Assembly (NCBI GenBank): GCA_021521415.1
Contig: JAIQDT010003012.1
Span: forward strand, 248,001 to 312,000
Reading direction: 5' to 3'
DNA from: Bidens hawaiensis
Lineage: Eukaryota > Streptophyta > Magnoliopsida > Asterales > Asteraceae
Length of the DNA stretch: 64,000 nucleotides
The first letter of the stretch is position 1. The number at the start of each line of letters is the position of its first letter. Both the position numbers and the translations under genes were made by a program. The notes beneath the pieces were generated by a model. That model searched no databases and was not told where the DNA came from. It saw nothing but the letters and a program-made list of their open reading frames with translations. Below are positions 12,543-24,928 of the stretch, piece after piece.

Positions 12543-12875
12543 TTTCCACCCGCCATCTCCTCGTCCGCCCGTCCTCCACGTCACACGAATAGCACCCACA
12601 ACACAAGTGTTGTGGCTGCTCTAAGTTCATGCCATTGATTATCATTTAGATTCTATGATGCCAATGATTAAGACTCTCTGCAGGGCTACCTATGAAGGCA
12701 ATCCGATTTCAAGTCTAATCGTCGATTGTATTATTGATTGTTAATGCTATATAAACACTATTTATAACCATATAATTCCTTGTTAGACAAGAATAGGAGA
12801 AAAACTAACTCAAAACCCCCTAGGTTTGTAAGTACGGCAACTAGGTCACTACACTTACAAAAGATTACACTAACA
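12543..12875 (-). mobile_element. Probable LTR of copia remnant
   Basis: The right border ACA at 12875 is followed by ATCATCCCCTAAT, which on the minus strand is a polypurine tract (ATTAGGGGATGAT) just before TGTTAGTGTAATC. A TATA-like TTATAAATAGTG lies on the minus strand near 12757-12768. This makes it the 3' LTR of the pol remnant to its right. The left border is not clear. A short palindrome CACAACAC-AAGT-GTTGTG lies at about 12598-12614. Confidence 0.5.
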
Positions 12876-15090
12876 ATCATCCCCTAATCTTGTGACACCG
12901 ATGAAGTTTCGCATCTCGTTGAACTTCAACCATGGCAACGCCTTTGTAAGGATGTCTGCTCTTTGTAAATCTCCGCCGCTAACATGCTCCACCTTGATTT
13001 GTTCTCTCTCGATTCACTCCTATATGAAATGGTATCGCGTGTTGATGTGTTTACTTCGCCCGTGAAAAACCGGGTTCTTCATCAAGGCGATAGCCCATGA
13101 ATTACCCACCTTCAACATTACGATTTCCTCCTTTTCTCCTGTCATATTTGACAACAAACTCCGAATCCATAAGGCTTGACATGCAGCCGATATAGCTGCC
13201 ATAAATTCAGCCTCGCATGATGATGACGCCACTATTCCTTGTTTCTGAGAAACCCTTGATATCGGTGGCGTACTATAGTAGAAAATTAAACCCGGTGTAC
13301 TTCGACCATCATCCATATCCACCGCATGACTACTATCACTATACCTGTGCAACCTACTATTTCCGTCTCTCGAGTAAGTAATACCAAAGTCTAGTGAACC
13401 TCTTAGGTATTAGAGAATATATTTAACTGCTTGAGCGTGAGCTTGAGTTGGGGATTGCTTGAACCGACTCGCATAGCCAACCGAGTAGCTCGAATTGGGT
13501 CTTGTGTGAGTTAAAACGATAAGCTTTGGATTATTTTTCTATAACCAGTCGGATCTACCTTTGGATTTTCATCTTCTTTAGACAAATTTAAGCCCGGTTC
13601 CATAGAAAACTGAGTCAAGGTACATTCCTAAAGATTTGCTTCTTTTAGGATCTTTGTTGTATAACCGATTTGCTTTAACGTTATCCCATTATCGCTTTGT
13701 TTAACTTCGATTCCGACATAGTAATGCAACAACCCGAGGTCACTCGTCTCGAACCTTGACTCCATTTATCTTTTGAAATTTGATATCTCTTGCACGCTTG
13801 TGCCCGTCACTATCATATCATCCATATAAACTCCAACGAGTAGTAGCCTTTAACCGGAACACCTTTTGTAAACCACTTGTTATTGTTTATATTGAATGAA
13901 CCGAGTTCCTTTAACGACCCGTCTTGTTTAGTATTCCACGCCGTTGGTGCTTGGCATAGACCGGATAACGCTTTAGCCAACTTACGCACTTTTCTCTTGA
14001 CCCTTTTTAACGAACCCATCCGGTTGAAATACGAACACCTCTTCTTTTAAATCACCATGAAGAAGCGCGGATTTTACATCCATGTGATGCACTTCCCAAC
14101 CTCGATTTGCTGAGCGAGTAAAAGTTGAACGATTTTGATTCTCTCCATTGGTTCCAACACCTCTTCGAAGTCAATATTGTATTTCTGAACGTAAGTCGGA
14201 CCTTGTTAAGCCTATCATTTTTACTTTGGGTGGTTCTTCGACTAACCGGGTCTTGTTTCTTTCAATCGACTTGATCTCGGCTTTCGTAACCTTTCTCCAA
14301 TGTTTTTCATTATTTGATTCTCGAAAATTTACCGGTTCGTCATCTAATAATAATAGGTATTTTACCTTTTCGGTTGTCAGGTCTTGCTCGGTGGGTGTCG
14401 GTATTCCTTCAACCAGGAAATCACTAAATTTCTTGGGTAAAACCTTCTTTTGAGTAGTTCGACGCGGCTGGGTAACTTGTAACGGTTCTTTGTTTAATCA
14501 GTGTTGGGCCTACTCGGGCTTACAGGTGGGCTGCCACCTTCTGAACTTGATGACTCACTTCCGTTTATGATAAGAACCAGCTCATCGGTTCTGTTGGGCT
14601 ATTCAGTAGCGTGTGGGTATACGAACCCACAGTCAAACCCGGTTGTAACCTACTTTGGTCCGGGTTCAATATCATACCAGACAATAAACTCGGTCCATTT
14701 TGGACCCTTTTCGCCTTCTTGATTGTCAAGATTAGCCCACGCGTACCTTTTACACTTGTCAAACTTGGCATCCCGCGTAACGTGTACTTTCATATGTGAA
14801 AGGTTCCGGTTTCTTTCTTTAATACACTCGTAAAGTGTCAAATCCTTCAAGGATTTTGTTGGTGACCGGTTTAGTAAATACACCAAGTGATGAACCGCTT
14901 CTCCCTGTCGATCTTGTGGTACTGACATCGCCTTTAACAAACTTTGAGTCATACCAAGTATGGTTCGGTTTATTCTTTCAACCACCCTGTTTTAATGTGG
15001 GGTGTATGGGGCCGTAAATTCATGTGTCACACCTATACTTGACAAGTAATCTTCCAACTCATGAGATCTAAACAGACGTGCTAACAGTAG
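12876..15090 (-). pseudogene. Ty1/copia pol remnant (integrase, RT, RNase H)
   Basis: From right to left on the minus strand: the integrase core end (near 14985-14650) with VERINRTILGMTQSLLKAM, then HLVYLLNRSPTKSLKD; RT with MDVKSALLHGDLKEEVF near 14050 and a YMDD motif near 13815-13827; then copia RNase H (13352-13020) with YSDSSHAVDMDDGRSTPG, SSCEAEFMA and GRSKHINTRYHFI. Domain order INT-RT-RNase H is that of Ty1/copia. Many frameshifts and stops break it. Gag, protease and 5' LTR are absent. It is a dead fragment. Confidence 0.85.
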
Positions 15091-18000
15091 TTATAAATTT
15101 ATTAACTAAAAATATGCTGATTTAGACACCAAGTAATAATTCTAGACTCTTAAACTTAATTTAAAATACTAACCGGCAAGTGCACCGGTCGCCTCTAGTA
15201 CAGCTAAGTAAGTCCGGATATCGAACCCATAGGACTCTTTAAAGTACGTAAACTAACTAATTAGACTCAACTGACTAGCGCGACTATTTTATTTATATTA
15301 TTTGGGGAGGCGGCGGCGGCGGCCGGGGGGGGGGGGGGGGTACGGAAAACTAAATTTAAAATAATTAAAAACAAGTTAAATAAACAAAAGATATTTAATA
15401 TGATTTAATCAAATGATGATGAAAAACCACCTAGACTAGAATCCCCAATGTATCAGTTATCAATTAATAAAATAGTCACTTAAAGAAAACCCGAACAGAA
15501 CCCCTGACCATTTTCAAGACGACACCTATGGATTTCTATTAAGTTGTTAAAAAAACCAGTTTTAATGTCAGACTTCCTCACAGTTATCCGAACAATTATG
15601 AAAAAGTACCTTTAAACGAATCCTACCTTACACCACAGAAATCAAAGGTAGTTTAGTTAATTAACTCTATTAGATAGACAAAACCGATAAACCAAACCTA
15701 GATGGACTCCTCACGAATAACTAAATCTAGCAATTTACCAACCAATACCTATCACCTCGCAGATATTTAGATTAGCAGCATACTTAGATCTACTTGATTC
15801 AGAAATATGTTTTCTATGCTATTATTGCAAATCAACCACAAACTATCCAAAAACACACAATTAATGACCTAACAGAATCCTATTACATAAAAGACATTTA
15901 CCAAGGACTCTTTGAAATAATAAATATCATCAAGCAAATTTAAACACACACATCCATCGAATGAATAAAATCAAACTTTTTACTGAATCATAAAACCATA
16001 AACAAAAGCATAATCCGGAATAAAATCACGTCAATAAAAGTTCATCATAAGCCTAGAAAGTCTATAATGTTTATCCTAGCATCATTAAATCAAACAAAAC
16101 ATCAACTAATTAATCACAACCGGAATTCATGTTGACAAAGTAAATTAAATAGAATAAAGAAATCAGTATGATAAGACCCATGCACATTAATCTCTTCAAA
16201 CCTTGATTCCTAGCCTCCGAGAACTTCAAAATATGCAACACTGACTTCAAAATTCGTCCTTGGTGGCTGCTTGATTGTGTCTAATGTTAGGGTTTTGATA
16301 AGTGTGCTTATACAGGAGATTAAAGCCTCAAAACTCTTGCAGATGTCAAAATTTATGGAATTTTGGGCTTCTACGCGTCGCGCAAGGAGCATAGGGGAGC
16401 TTGGTCACGTGACGCCGCGTACAAAACAACCAAAACCACACTTCACCCCCATGCCGTGCCACACGACAGGCTTTTCAATCCTGGCCGCGTGGCGTGACCA
16501 GCATAGCTGCCTCATTTTTTGTGATGTTCAATGCTGGTTGACTTCTAGTTCGTTCCATTTCTCGGTGTTAGATCATTTTAGCTTCATATCTTTCTATTTT
16601 CAACAACTTTTAAGTCCCAAGACCTACAAAACATGATACAAACTCTACAGGGAAAACACATATATTTTTCAGTACATCAAGTATCCCCACACTTAAACTT
16701 TTTTTTGTCCGTGAAAAAGACTTATACAAAGGAATCATAATCGTAAAATATGGTCTTAAAAACATAGAGGTTATCTTAAACTCAGATAAACGCAGAAACC
16801 ATGATCTCCGATATTGTTGTCCCCTTAAACCCATGCAATGTTCTTTACCAAAACAAGTAAGATTCAACAACCTCCTTATTTTATATGAACTAGTGGGGCC
16901 CACAGTTAAGAACCGTTTCATTTTAGTTTTTACCGGATCAAGTCACCCCAACTTGACTTAAACATCATACTTAGTTGATCAAAACTTTGTTGCACATTTA
17001 TAAGAATAGTTAAGACGATCAAGGATATTGCTTATCCACCTATTAAGCATCAAAGTCTACCAAAGCAGACATTAGATATGATTAAGACATTATTCAACTA
17101 AAGTGTTCCCCATTACACGACATACCCCCGTTATCAAACAATACCTAAGGTCTATTTCCACCCGTGATTTTACAAGTTTTCATCTGTCTGCTTACATGCG
17201 TCGTGCCTCTAGTTGATCATGTTCTTAATGGTTTGGGACACAAGTAAGAGGACCACGTATGACTAAAAGTGGGATAATCATTGGATCATATAGATTTTAC
17301 TTCACTGTAATTGATGTAAGTAAACTACAGCTTTTATGCTTAAAAGCTTTTATGTTTAAATATCCGAAGATACCCAAATGACAAATCGTAAAAAGACTTG
17401 TAGTCTCCAGACCAGAGGCTTCCCATCAATACATGATTTATGGTTATAAAACCATAGGCCTATGAAGTGTTAACCACTAATACTAGAAGTGCATGATTAA
17501 GTTTGTATCACCGACTACTTGGTATACTCTAGCGTTAAACCTACCCAAGCATCGTATAATAACTTATTAAAATTTATAAAAAAATTTTAATTTTCTACAA
17601 TCAAATTATAATGAGGCTTGATTATGACCCGACCTTTCATCTCAGATTTTCCACAGACTAACATGTTTCCCAATAAAAATCATTTTACATTTATAACCAA
17701 ATATCAAACTGTTCTTTCATTCTCAAAGCTGAGCCTACCGGCACATCACAAGTTCAGTGCACTTTATTTTATATAGTCTCTTATATATTAATAGTTTGAA
17801 AAACTAATTCCCCATATTTTTCATCATCTTCCCATTTATTGCAAAATTTCTATATTCAAGGGACAGTTTTCAATTTTTTTATAAGACTCTTGTGTCATCC
17901 CACACTTAAAGTTTTCATTGTATCCAATGCAGGAAAAGAAACACGACTTAAAAATTAAAATAAAACTTGAAAAAAAAACCTAAAAATAAAAAATAAAATT

Positions 18001-18269
18001 ACAAATAAAATTACAAAATTCAATGGAAAATACTTAGCTGGTAATATGCGACACTGTTAATGTGCCAGTCTTTTTCCATGAATACCCTTCTACCGAACGC
18101 TCTCGACACTAATACCTCATTCTCTCGGACATGGCCAATCATCATATAATACCTAAGAAACATCATAAACAAACAAAAAATCTAGATAATAAAGTCGTTT
18201 AAGCGTTTTCAAGTCTCAAACACCTACCCGACCAACCCAACCAAATAGTTTATAATATAAGTATTAGTA
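15091..18269. repeat. Degraded retroelement-like block, lineage uncertain
   Basis: Contains the near-palindrome ACCGGCAAGTGCACCGGT (15172-15189), a GCGGCGGCGGCGG stretch followed by a run of sixteen G (15325-15340), and words (CCCACACTTAAA near 16688 and 17900) that I associate with long gypsy elements of the Athila group. Part of it recurs at 1-183. No intact frame or LTR pair was found, so the class is an inference. Confidence 0.35.
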
Positions 18270-19170
18270 CAGACCATTAGAAAAATAAAAAAACATCAAT
18301 AAAAGAAAATAAAACATAAAATATATACTCCTGGTGTTGCATCCCCACACCATTCATCTTCATCACTCTCCTCCTCTTTTTCTCATCATTATCTTGCACA
18401 TAGTATGGCTCCACATTCTCAAACTCGCTTGTCCTCGGCTCACCTGGCTGCCGAAGGAAAGCTGGAATACCCAAGTGCTACGTAGTCACCATGTACCTCA
18501 AACTATCTTCCTATCTCCTCTTACCATTATGCATTATCCGCCTCAAATCATCACACTGCTCTGTCATCTACCCCCTCATCTGATCAAACCCGTCTCCATC
18601 CTATCAAATAATCAATCCAATGTTATCAGATCCGGACGGGGATCCCTCAATAGGTACTGCATAGCCGGCCTCTCTGAACATGTAAAGGCCTCTGATGACG
18701 AGTTGGGATACTGGCCTGCATAGCAGCCGCGAACTTGGTTCTCGACGGCGGATAAACATGTGGACATACTCTCACCTCTTCCCAACTCAGCGGGTCATGC
18801 AAGTTTAAAATACCCGCCATTATTAACTTTTGAACACCCATAACCTGAACTGGATGCCCCGATCTCAAATACTCGGCCTTATACTTATTAAAAACCCCAA
18901 GACTCTGTCCCATCAATGTCACATACGGGCCCATATCAAGATTCGACCGCAGGCCACCCCTCCTAGATCTATGGAAGGATCAAGCTAACACACTCGCCAG
19001 GTTAACTGGCCTCTCCTCAACCATAACCAATAAATAGAAAAGATCTATCCAATTGATCTTATTTTCTCCTGAACCTTTTCTAACAAATGTAGCAGTCAAT
19101 CTCTTATGAATTTCAATGAAGAACCGTATCCAGAATCTCCAAACTCAACATAGTACACGAAAACGGTGAA
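18270..19170 (-). pseudogene. Athila-type retroelement ORF remnant
   Basis: On the minus strand 18934-18647 reads MGPYVTLMGQSLGVFNKY, then GVQKLIMAGILNLHDP and HVYPPSRTKFAAAMQ. Upstream (19170-18950) in other frames come GSSLKFIRD, KISWIDLFYLLVMVEERP and NLASVLA. I recall this type of protein from Athila-like gypsy elements, where it is called ORF1 or gag-like. Stops and frame changes show it is broken. The assignment is from memory of the family and needs a profile search. Confidence 0.4.
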
Positions 19171-19177
19171 CTCGCTA

Positions 19178-19620
19178 TGTTGGTGCATTTTAGTGTGTTA
19201 GTACGTCATAGGTATATTGTTAGTCTTGTCTGTAATAAACGATATGTTTTGTTTAATGTTTTATGTTTAAACGGTTTGTTTTAGAAGTGAAGTTGTGATA
19301 ACTTCACCTATGTAGTAGGCGAAGATGTGTAGTATATAAACACTCACCGGGTTATTCAAATAAGTTGTGTTTTCCGTGGTTTTCCCATGTTACAACTTCT
19401 TCACTCTATGGTTTAAAAGGTTGTTCATCGTAAGAACTTATGAAGTGCTTTACCGTGTATTGAAAGTTACTTTGCTATTATTCGATACAAGTAAACGTTT
19501 GGTTCAGTTATTGATATATTGTTCATGTCTTTACTAAATACTCATAATCAAACACTTAGGAGATTCCGCACCCTTTAAGTTTGTGATATCTTTTGTATTG
19601 ATACATTCCAGGAACCTACA
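19178..19620 (+). mobile_element. 5' LTR of decayed Ty1/copia element
   Basis: It starts TGTTGGTGCATTTTAG and ends CCAGGAACCTACA, just before a primer-site-like sequence, and is 443 bp. A TATA box TATATAAA lies at 19333-19340. The matching 3' LTR is not in place: the element breaks off in integrase near 23765. Confidence 0.75.
19333..19340 (+). promoter_or_regulatory. TATA box of copia LTR
   Basis: TATATAAACACTC stands 155 bases into the LTR, a usual distance for a retrotransposon promoter. Confidence 0.6.
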
Positions 19621-19634
19621 GTTAGTATCAGAGC
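19621..19634 (+). other. Primer binding site (decayed, Met-tRNA type)
   Basis: GTTAGTATCAGAGC follows the LTR directly. The plant initiator Met tRNA 3' end calls for TGGTATCAGAGC; the site has one or two changes. Confidence 0.7.
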
Positions 19635-20036
19635 ATTAAGTTCTTAATTGTGTGGTTGGGGAGTATCACATGAGTATGAAGATTTGAACAAAGGAATTTT
19701 TACAAGCTTTTCGTTCGAAAATACCCGAATATTCAATACCTAGCCTATATTCATCCTTCTAACACCTCCACAAAACCTTACACTAAAAAAACTCAGTCAA
19801 AAAATTGGAAACAAGTTTTCTCAGCCGTCTCAGCGAAGTTTTCTCTAGGGTTTTTGGAAAAGTTACAAGTTAGGCAAAATTGTAATCCCAGCGAAGTTGA
19901 CTTAGGCAAAGTTGACTTTTACTACTGACCAGGCAAATTTGACCATTTTTGGTTGAACGGACGAAGTTAATTAACTTCGCCTACTCAAAAACGAAGGCGA
20001 ACTTAAGTATTGTTGGACTTAAAAAAAACTATTAAC

Positions 20037-22500
20037 ATGACGTCTATAAATATATCTGATCTTGTTAAAATGGAAGTTGAGTTAGGTTCTTTGACAAAAG
20101 CACCTAAGTTATTAAGAGGTACTGATTTTGTTCAATGGAAGGAAAGATTTGAGAATACACTAAGTGGCAAGATGCCAAGATGTGGTTATGCATTCAAGAT
20201 GGTTATATGCCGCCCAGAGCAACTTTTGACGGAAGGGAGCAGTTAAAGATATATAGTCAGATGGAAGAAGACGAGAAAAAGATGTATGAAGCTGAAAGCC
20301 AAGCTTTAGCCGCAATTTCGATGGCACTTCCCCAATAAATTCTTCATACTTTTAAGAAATACAAAACTGCAAGAGATTTGTGGGATGCCTTGGAAAGTAG
20401 ATATGAGGGAAATGTTTCTATAAGAAACTCAAATATCAAACTATTAAAATCCCAGTTTTTTGTTTTCAAGTACATGAAAAATGAGACGTTGGATGACATC
20501 ATCACTTGCTACTATCATCTCATGATTGAAATTCACAATTTTGATATCAAGGTAGAAGAAACTGAGAAAGTTGAAAAAATTCTAGATGCACTTCCATAAA
20601 AGTGGGAAATGTACACAGTAATGATCAGAGATGACAAGGATTTTGATGAGTATGAACTAGAGAATGCAGTCAATAGACTTAGAGGGTATGAAATGAGAAT
20701 GAAGAGAATGGGAATAGTGACTGATCAGGTTCAGGATCCTTTTATGTATGGGGCCAAACTTTCATCAAGTTCAAACTTTGGGTCTGCAGCATACGACACT
20801 GGAAGTGGAATAAATGAAAATGGAAGTCCGTAGATTGTAGTGAATTCTTACGGTGATATCTGCTTTGTAGCTGGAGGGGTTACACCGACAAAAGGTCAAG
20901 CAATCTCAGTTGGATCAACAGGAAGTCCTCAACGTGTAAACATTTCGTCAATGCCTATAAGCGTTAAGTCAGCTGAACAACAGTTTGCCCTACATGCATC
21001 TTTCATTACCTCATATGAAAATTATATTAAAGGGAAAATTATGGATCCAACAACTCTGGATGAAGACTAGATCAGATTGATGCTGATGACTTAGAAGAAA
21101 TGGACTTACAGTGGCAAATGGCTATGATCGTGAGACGAGTAAGAGGTTTATGAATAAGACAGGGAAAAGATTTGTGGGACAAAGTTCAGGATTTGACAAA
21201 TCAAAGGTACGCTGTTACAACTGTCAAAGAAGCGGGCATTTTGCTCGTGAGTGCACAAATGAAAGAGTTGAAGGAAGTGTGAATGCACACACGGGTAATC
21301 AGTATGGTGGCAGAACAGAGGTGAAGGCTATGGTATCTCAGCAGAATGGAGAGTATAACTGGAATTTGAAAGTTGAAGAAGTTAATGAGCAAGCTCATCT
21401 AGTGTAGTTGGATTTTTGACAAGGAAGATGGAAGGTCTATCAATGGTAGTGTTTAAGCTTACATGGCAGAACTGAGTGATGTCCTCTCTGAAGTAAGTAC
21501 AGAAGAATCATGTGTAAAATGTAAAAATCTAACTGAACAGATTAATCAACTAAATAATCAGAATAATAAGTTAAGAATAGAGATAAAAGAATTAAAAGAA
21601 GACAAACATCATATACGAGAGAAAGAGTGTAAGTATTCTAAAAGAATCTAAAGCTTTGAAAAAGACATAAGAAGTTTAAAAACAACTCTCGGTGAGAAAG
21701 TACAAGTTATAGATCTTTCATATGAAGTGGTTGAAGAAAAGACAAAAATTATATCTAGCAAGGATAAGGAAATAGCTTATTTCCAAGTTAAAATAGTGGA
21801 GTTAAACAGAAAACTTGAATACTTTAGAAACTCCTATATTGTCTTGGATCATGCGTTAAGCTCCTTAAGGTCTTCTAACGATAAGGAGGGACTAGGTTAC
21901 ATGGAAGTCCCTCCCCCTTTTAATAATAATTTTACATTTACATCCACTGAGGACCTTAACATGGATCAGCTTTTTCCCTATCCCGCTCCAGTAGCTGCTC
22001 AAACATCATTTAGTGAATTGGGAACAAAGAACTTACCCAAGTTCGCCTTCCCTGATCACCCAAACTTAACTGAGATGAAGTTACATAACCTCGCTGAATC
22101 AGAACAAGCAAAGTTAAGCAACTTCGCCTCACCTGGTGGAAAGTTAAAAAAATCAAGTTAAAGTGAACAAGTTCATACCAATCAAGTTCGTGAAAGGAAA
22201 ACCGATTTGAATCCATTTGTGACTCCTTACGTTAAATTATCTGATTCGGTTTCGGGCTCATCATCTGAAAAGGTTCAAGTCCGTAAGTCTACCAGAGCTT
22301 ACCTATTGGAAAATAAGTCATGTTTTAAATGTCATCTTAAGGGTCATGTTGCGAGTATGTGTCTCTTAAAGAAAAGACAACAGGCAGAAGGAAAAGTGAT
22401 ATCTTTAATGAGGAAACAACCGACAAAGCAAAATTTAAGTTCTAACAAAACATACACTACCAATATTAACCAACGATCATGGTTTAGTCCTGGCTTTTAA
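20037..22500 (+). pseudogene. Extended copia Gag, broken
   Basis: From ATG 20037 (MTSINISDLVKMEVELG) several frames in a row give a copia Gag: RGTDFVQWKERFENTL, then LWDALESRYEGN, LDDIITCYYHL, a zinc knuckle CYNCQRSGHFARECT (near 21213-21257), and a coiled-coil-like segment (CVKCKNLTEQINQLNNQNNK, about 21500-21880). A second knuckle CFKCHLKGHVASMC follows (near 22322). The long spacer between two knuckles is larger than in simple copia Gags. In-frame stops (near 20336, 20597, 20831, 21068, 21405, 21648 and 22159) and shifts show decay. Normal role: capsid and RNA binding. Confidence 0.8.
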
Positions 22501-22737
22501 AGGAATTAGCCACGGCTTTTCGTAAATTTTCAAAATTCAAGGGTTAATCATTTTAGAAAAGAATTCTACTATAATTAGCCTCAAAGACACTTCCCCACTG
22601 TCCGTAATTCTTTCCACATCAATATCAAGTCACAAGAAACATCTAACCTATATAGAAAAAGATTAACACATTGAAAGATCTGGATACCCCAAGACCTCAA
22701 TGGCTTGGGTCCTCCGTACTAATTAAGTTTTCTTACT

Positions 22738-23765
22738 TGTGAAGGAACAGTCGGCAAGAGCTGCGAACAATAGGTGGGTTGTAGACAGTGGCCGTTCAAG
22801 ACACATGACATGCAATAGGCTTTTGTTGCAAGATTAAAAGAATATACAAGGGGGCGTGTCAGTTTTAATGGTGAGAATGGAGGCAGAATCACTAGGATTG
22901 GTACTGCTACGAATGGAAAAATCAAGTTGGAGAAAGAAAATTATGTGGAAAAATTACAGCATAATCTTATGAGTGTCTCTCAAGTTGATGACAAAGGATG
23001 TATTATGCACTTCACTGATGTAGAAGCCTTTGTTTTACACCCTGGATTTAAAATACCTGAAAAGTGGATACTAATAAGAGCTCAAAGAGAAAAGAATACT
23101 TATGTGATGATATGAAAGCAGCGCAACAGCAAGTGAAGAATCATTCTTGTTATCAAAAGCGTTAGAGTCAAAATCTGAGTTATGGCATAGATGCACGGGA
23201 CACATTCACATTAGGAAAATTGAGAGTACCTCTAAAGAGTTTTGGATTTGAAGACAAGTGTATCCTTTGCAAGAAGGGAAAACAACACAATAAAACTCAT
23301 CTGCCAAAATTGGTTAATTCTATCATCACACTGTTAGATCTACTCCACATGGACCTGTTTGGTCTATAAATGTCAAAATTCTTTGGGGGGGGGGGGTATT
23401 ACTGTTTGGTGATCATTGACGATTATTCACGTTACTCTTGGGTGTACTTTCTAGTGACCAAGGATGAAACAATACAAACGGTGACCAATCTTATTACTAA
23501 TTTGAGAACATAGTTGGTGGAAAAGTCAAGCACATCAAGAGTGATAACGGGACCGAATTCAAGAACTATCAAATGGAAATATTCATCTTACAGAAGGGAA
23601 TAGAGGATTAATTCAGTACATCGTACACACCATAGCAGATTGGAGTTGCAAAGAGGAAGAATAGGACTCCAATTGAAGCTGCAAGAACAATTTTGGCGGA
23701 TTTCAAGCTGCCTGTCATGTTTGGGCAGAGGCAGCTGCAACCGCCTGCTATATCCTTAACAGATA
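22738..23765 (+). pseudogene. Copia protease and truncated integrase
   Basis: A protease-like stretch WVVDSGRSRHMTCN (near 22778) is followed by the pre-integrase segment EKENYVEKLQHNLMSVSQVDD (from 22927), then LESKSELWHRCTGHI near 23165 and the integrase core word VIIDDYSRYSWVYFLVTKDE (near 23410). The last recognised part is ILADFKLPVMF..AEAAATACYILNR near 23690-23763, after which homology stops. A run of about twelve G (23384-23395) shifts the frame in the core. RT and RNase H are missing. Confidence 0.75.
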
Positions 23766-24250
23766 AACAAGAGTTTTACATTTTATTATTATTATTATTT
23801 TGAAAAAAGTTTGATGAGTCTTTTTGACACAAACCAATATAACTCCTTTTTAAGTCGACCACGTTAGAAGCCAAACTTCTTACATTTATTTTACCCCGTA
23901 TTATAAGACTGGAAGTTGAATGACATATAACATTTGACCAAACCAAAATTTGGCCTACTAAATATTTGAAATAACAAATAAAATCTAACCAAAATTTAAA
24001 CAAAAAATGTGCAAAAAAATAACCATAGACTAAACAAAGAGGAATGATTAAAAGATTATCTATGTTTTTAAAACCTTTATATAATCCACATACAAAACGA
24101 ACAAATCTTTTTGTAAATTGAATTCTTGGGGTATCCTGTGAAACACTCAAACCCATATTACAATTGGGGTTTAAACCTTTTTTATAACCCAAACATAAAA
24201 AGGAACAGATCTTAACATAACATGTAAAAGAGTATGTATCTGGAGCATAC
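23766..24250. other. AT-rich sequence, possibly intron of a gene fragment
   Basis: A minus-strand frame of 176 codons spans 24306-23776, but its composition (runs of F, L, I, N) and a splice-donor-like site inside it argue that it is chance. If the neighbouring exon is real, this would be its following intron, cut by the copia element at about 23766. Confidence 0.3.
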
Positions 24251-24313
24251 CATGTCTTGAAGATCGATGAAATTGATAGCATGGTTATGTTTGATTGATG
24301 CTTCAAAGGCCAT
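24251..24313 (-). other. Candidate exon of an unidentified host gene fragment
   Basis: On the minus strand a 63-nt open segment beginning ATGGCCTTTGAAGC (residues MAFEASIKHNHAINFIDLQ plus two more) lies between an acceptor-like TTTATGCAG and a donor-like GTATGC. Upstream, to about 24640, the minus strand reads like a plant 5' UTR and leader intron (pyrimidine-rich, GT-rich). I do not recognise the protein. No further exon is visible before the copia breakpoint. Confidence 0.35.
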
Positions 24314-24928
24314 CTGCATAAACAAAATAAAGATCAAGATCAGAAGTTGAATTAGGGTTACGAACACACCCCCACCAGACAACTGCCATAAACCACCTTC
24401 CCCGTATCAACAACACCACACCACTGACACTAAGAGTCCGGAAATCGAACCCAAAAATAGTGACGACGAGAAGGAAGATGGAGTAACATCACGGTGGTGG
24501 TGAGACACGGTGGTAAAGGATGGGTTTTTCTCCCAAAGAACTCATGAAACCAAGAGATAGAATGGCCGCTAAAAGAAAAAGAGAGATGTGGAAAGACAGT
24601 GGACACCTATCCGCCAAAGGAGATGCATAAACCAGTTAAAGCTAATGTACAGCAACTACTGCGAGTTTTATAGTACACAAAACACAAAACACCTATTATG
24701 CATAACTTGTAAGACATGGGTCACTTCTTTATTAAAAAATAAAATAAAATGAACACTAACGATACTCCGGTTATTATGGGAAATATATGAGTACAATACC
24801 GTTTACAAAATAAAATAAAATGACTATAATATACAAGTTTTTATATTCAAAACTAATAAGATTTGGTACCTTCATCTGGTACTTTATGTAGTAGCTTCGT
24901 CTTGTGTTTTCGTCACATTGTTTATCAA
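24314..24928 (-). other. Putative 5' UTR/promoter side of the gene fragment
   Basis: The minus strand from about 24560 to 24320 contains CACCACCACCGTGATG and a pyrimidine-rich run before TTTATGCAG. No coding frame or TATA box that I trust. The right part (24720-24900) is simple AT-rich sequence. Confidence 0.25.

Noticed and set aside
23776..24306. Minus-strand open frame of 176 codons
   Set aside because: Biased composition, no domain, crosses a probable splice donor and ends in an AAT/TTA repeat; likely chance in AT-rich DNA.
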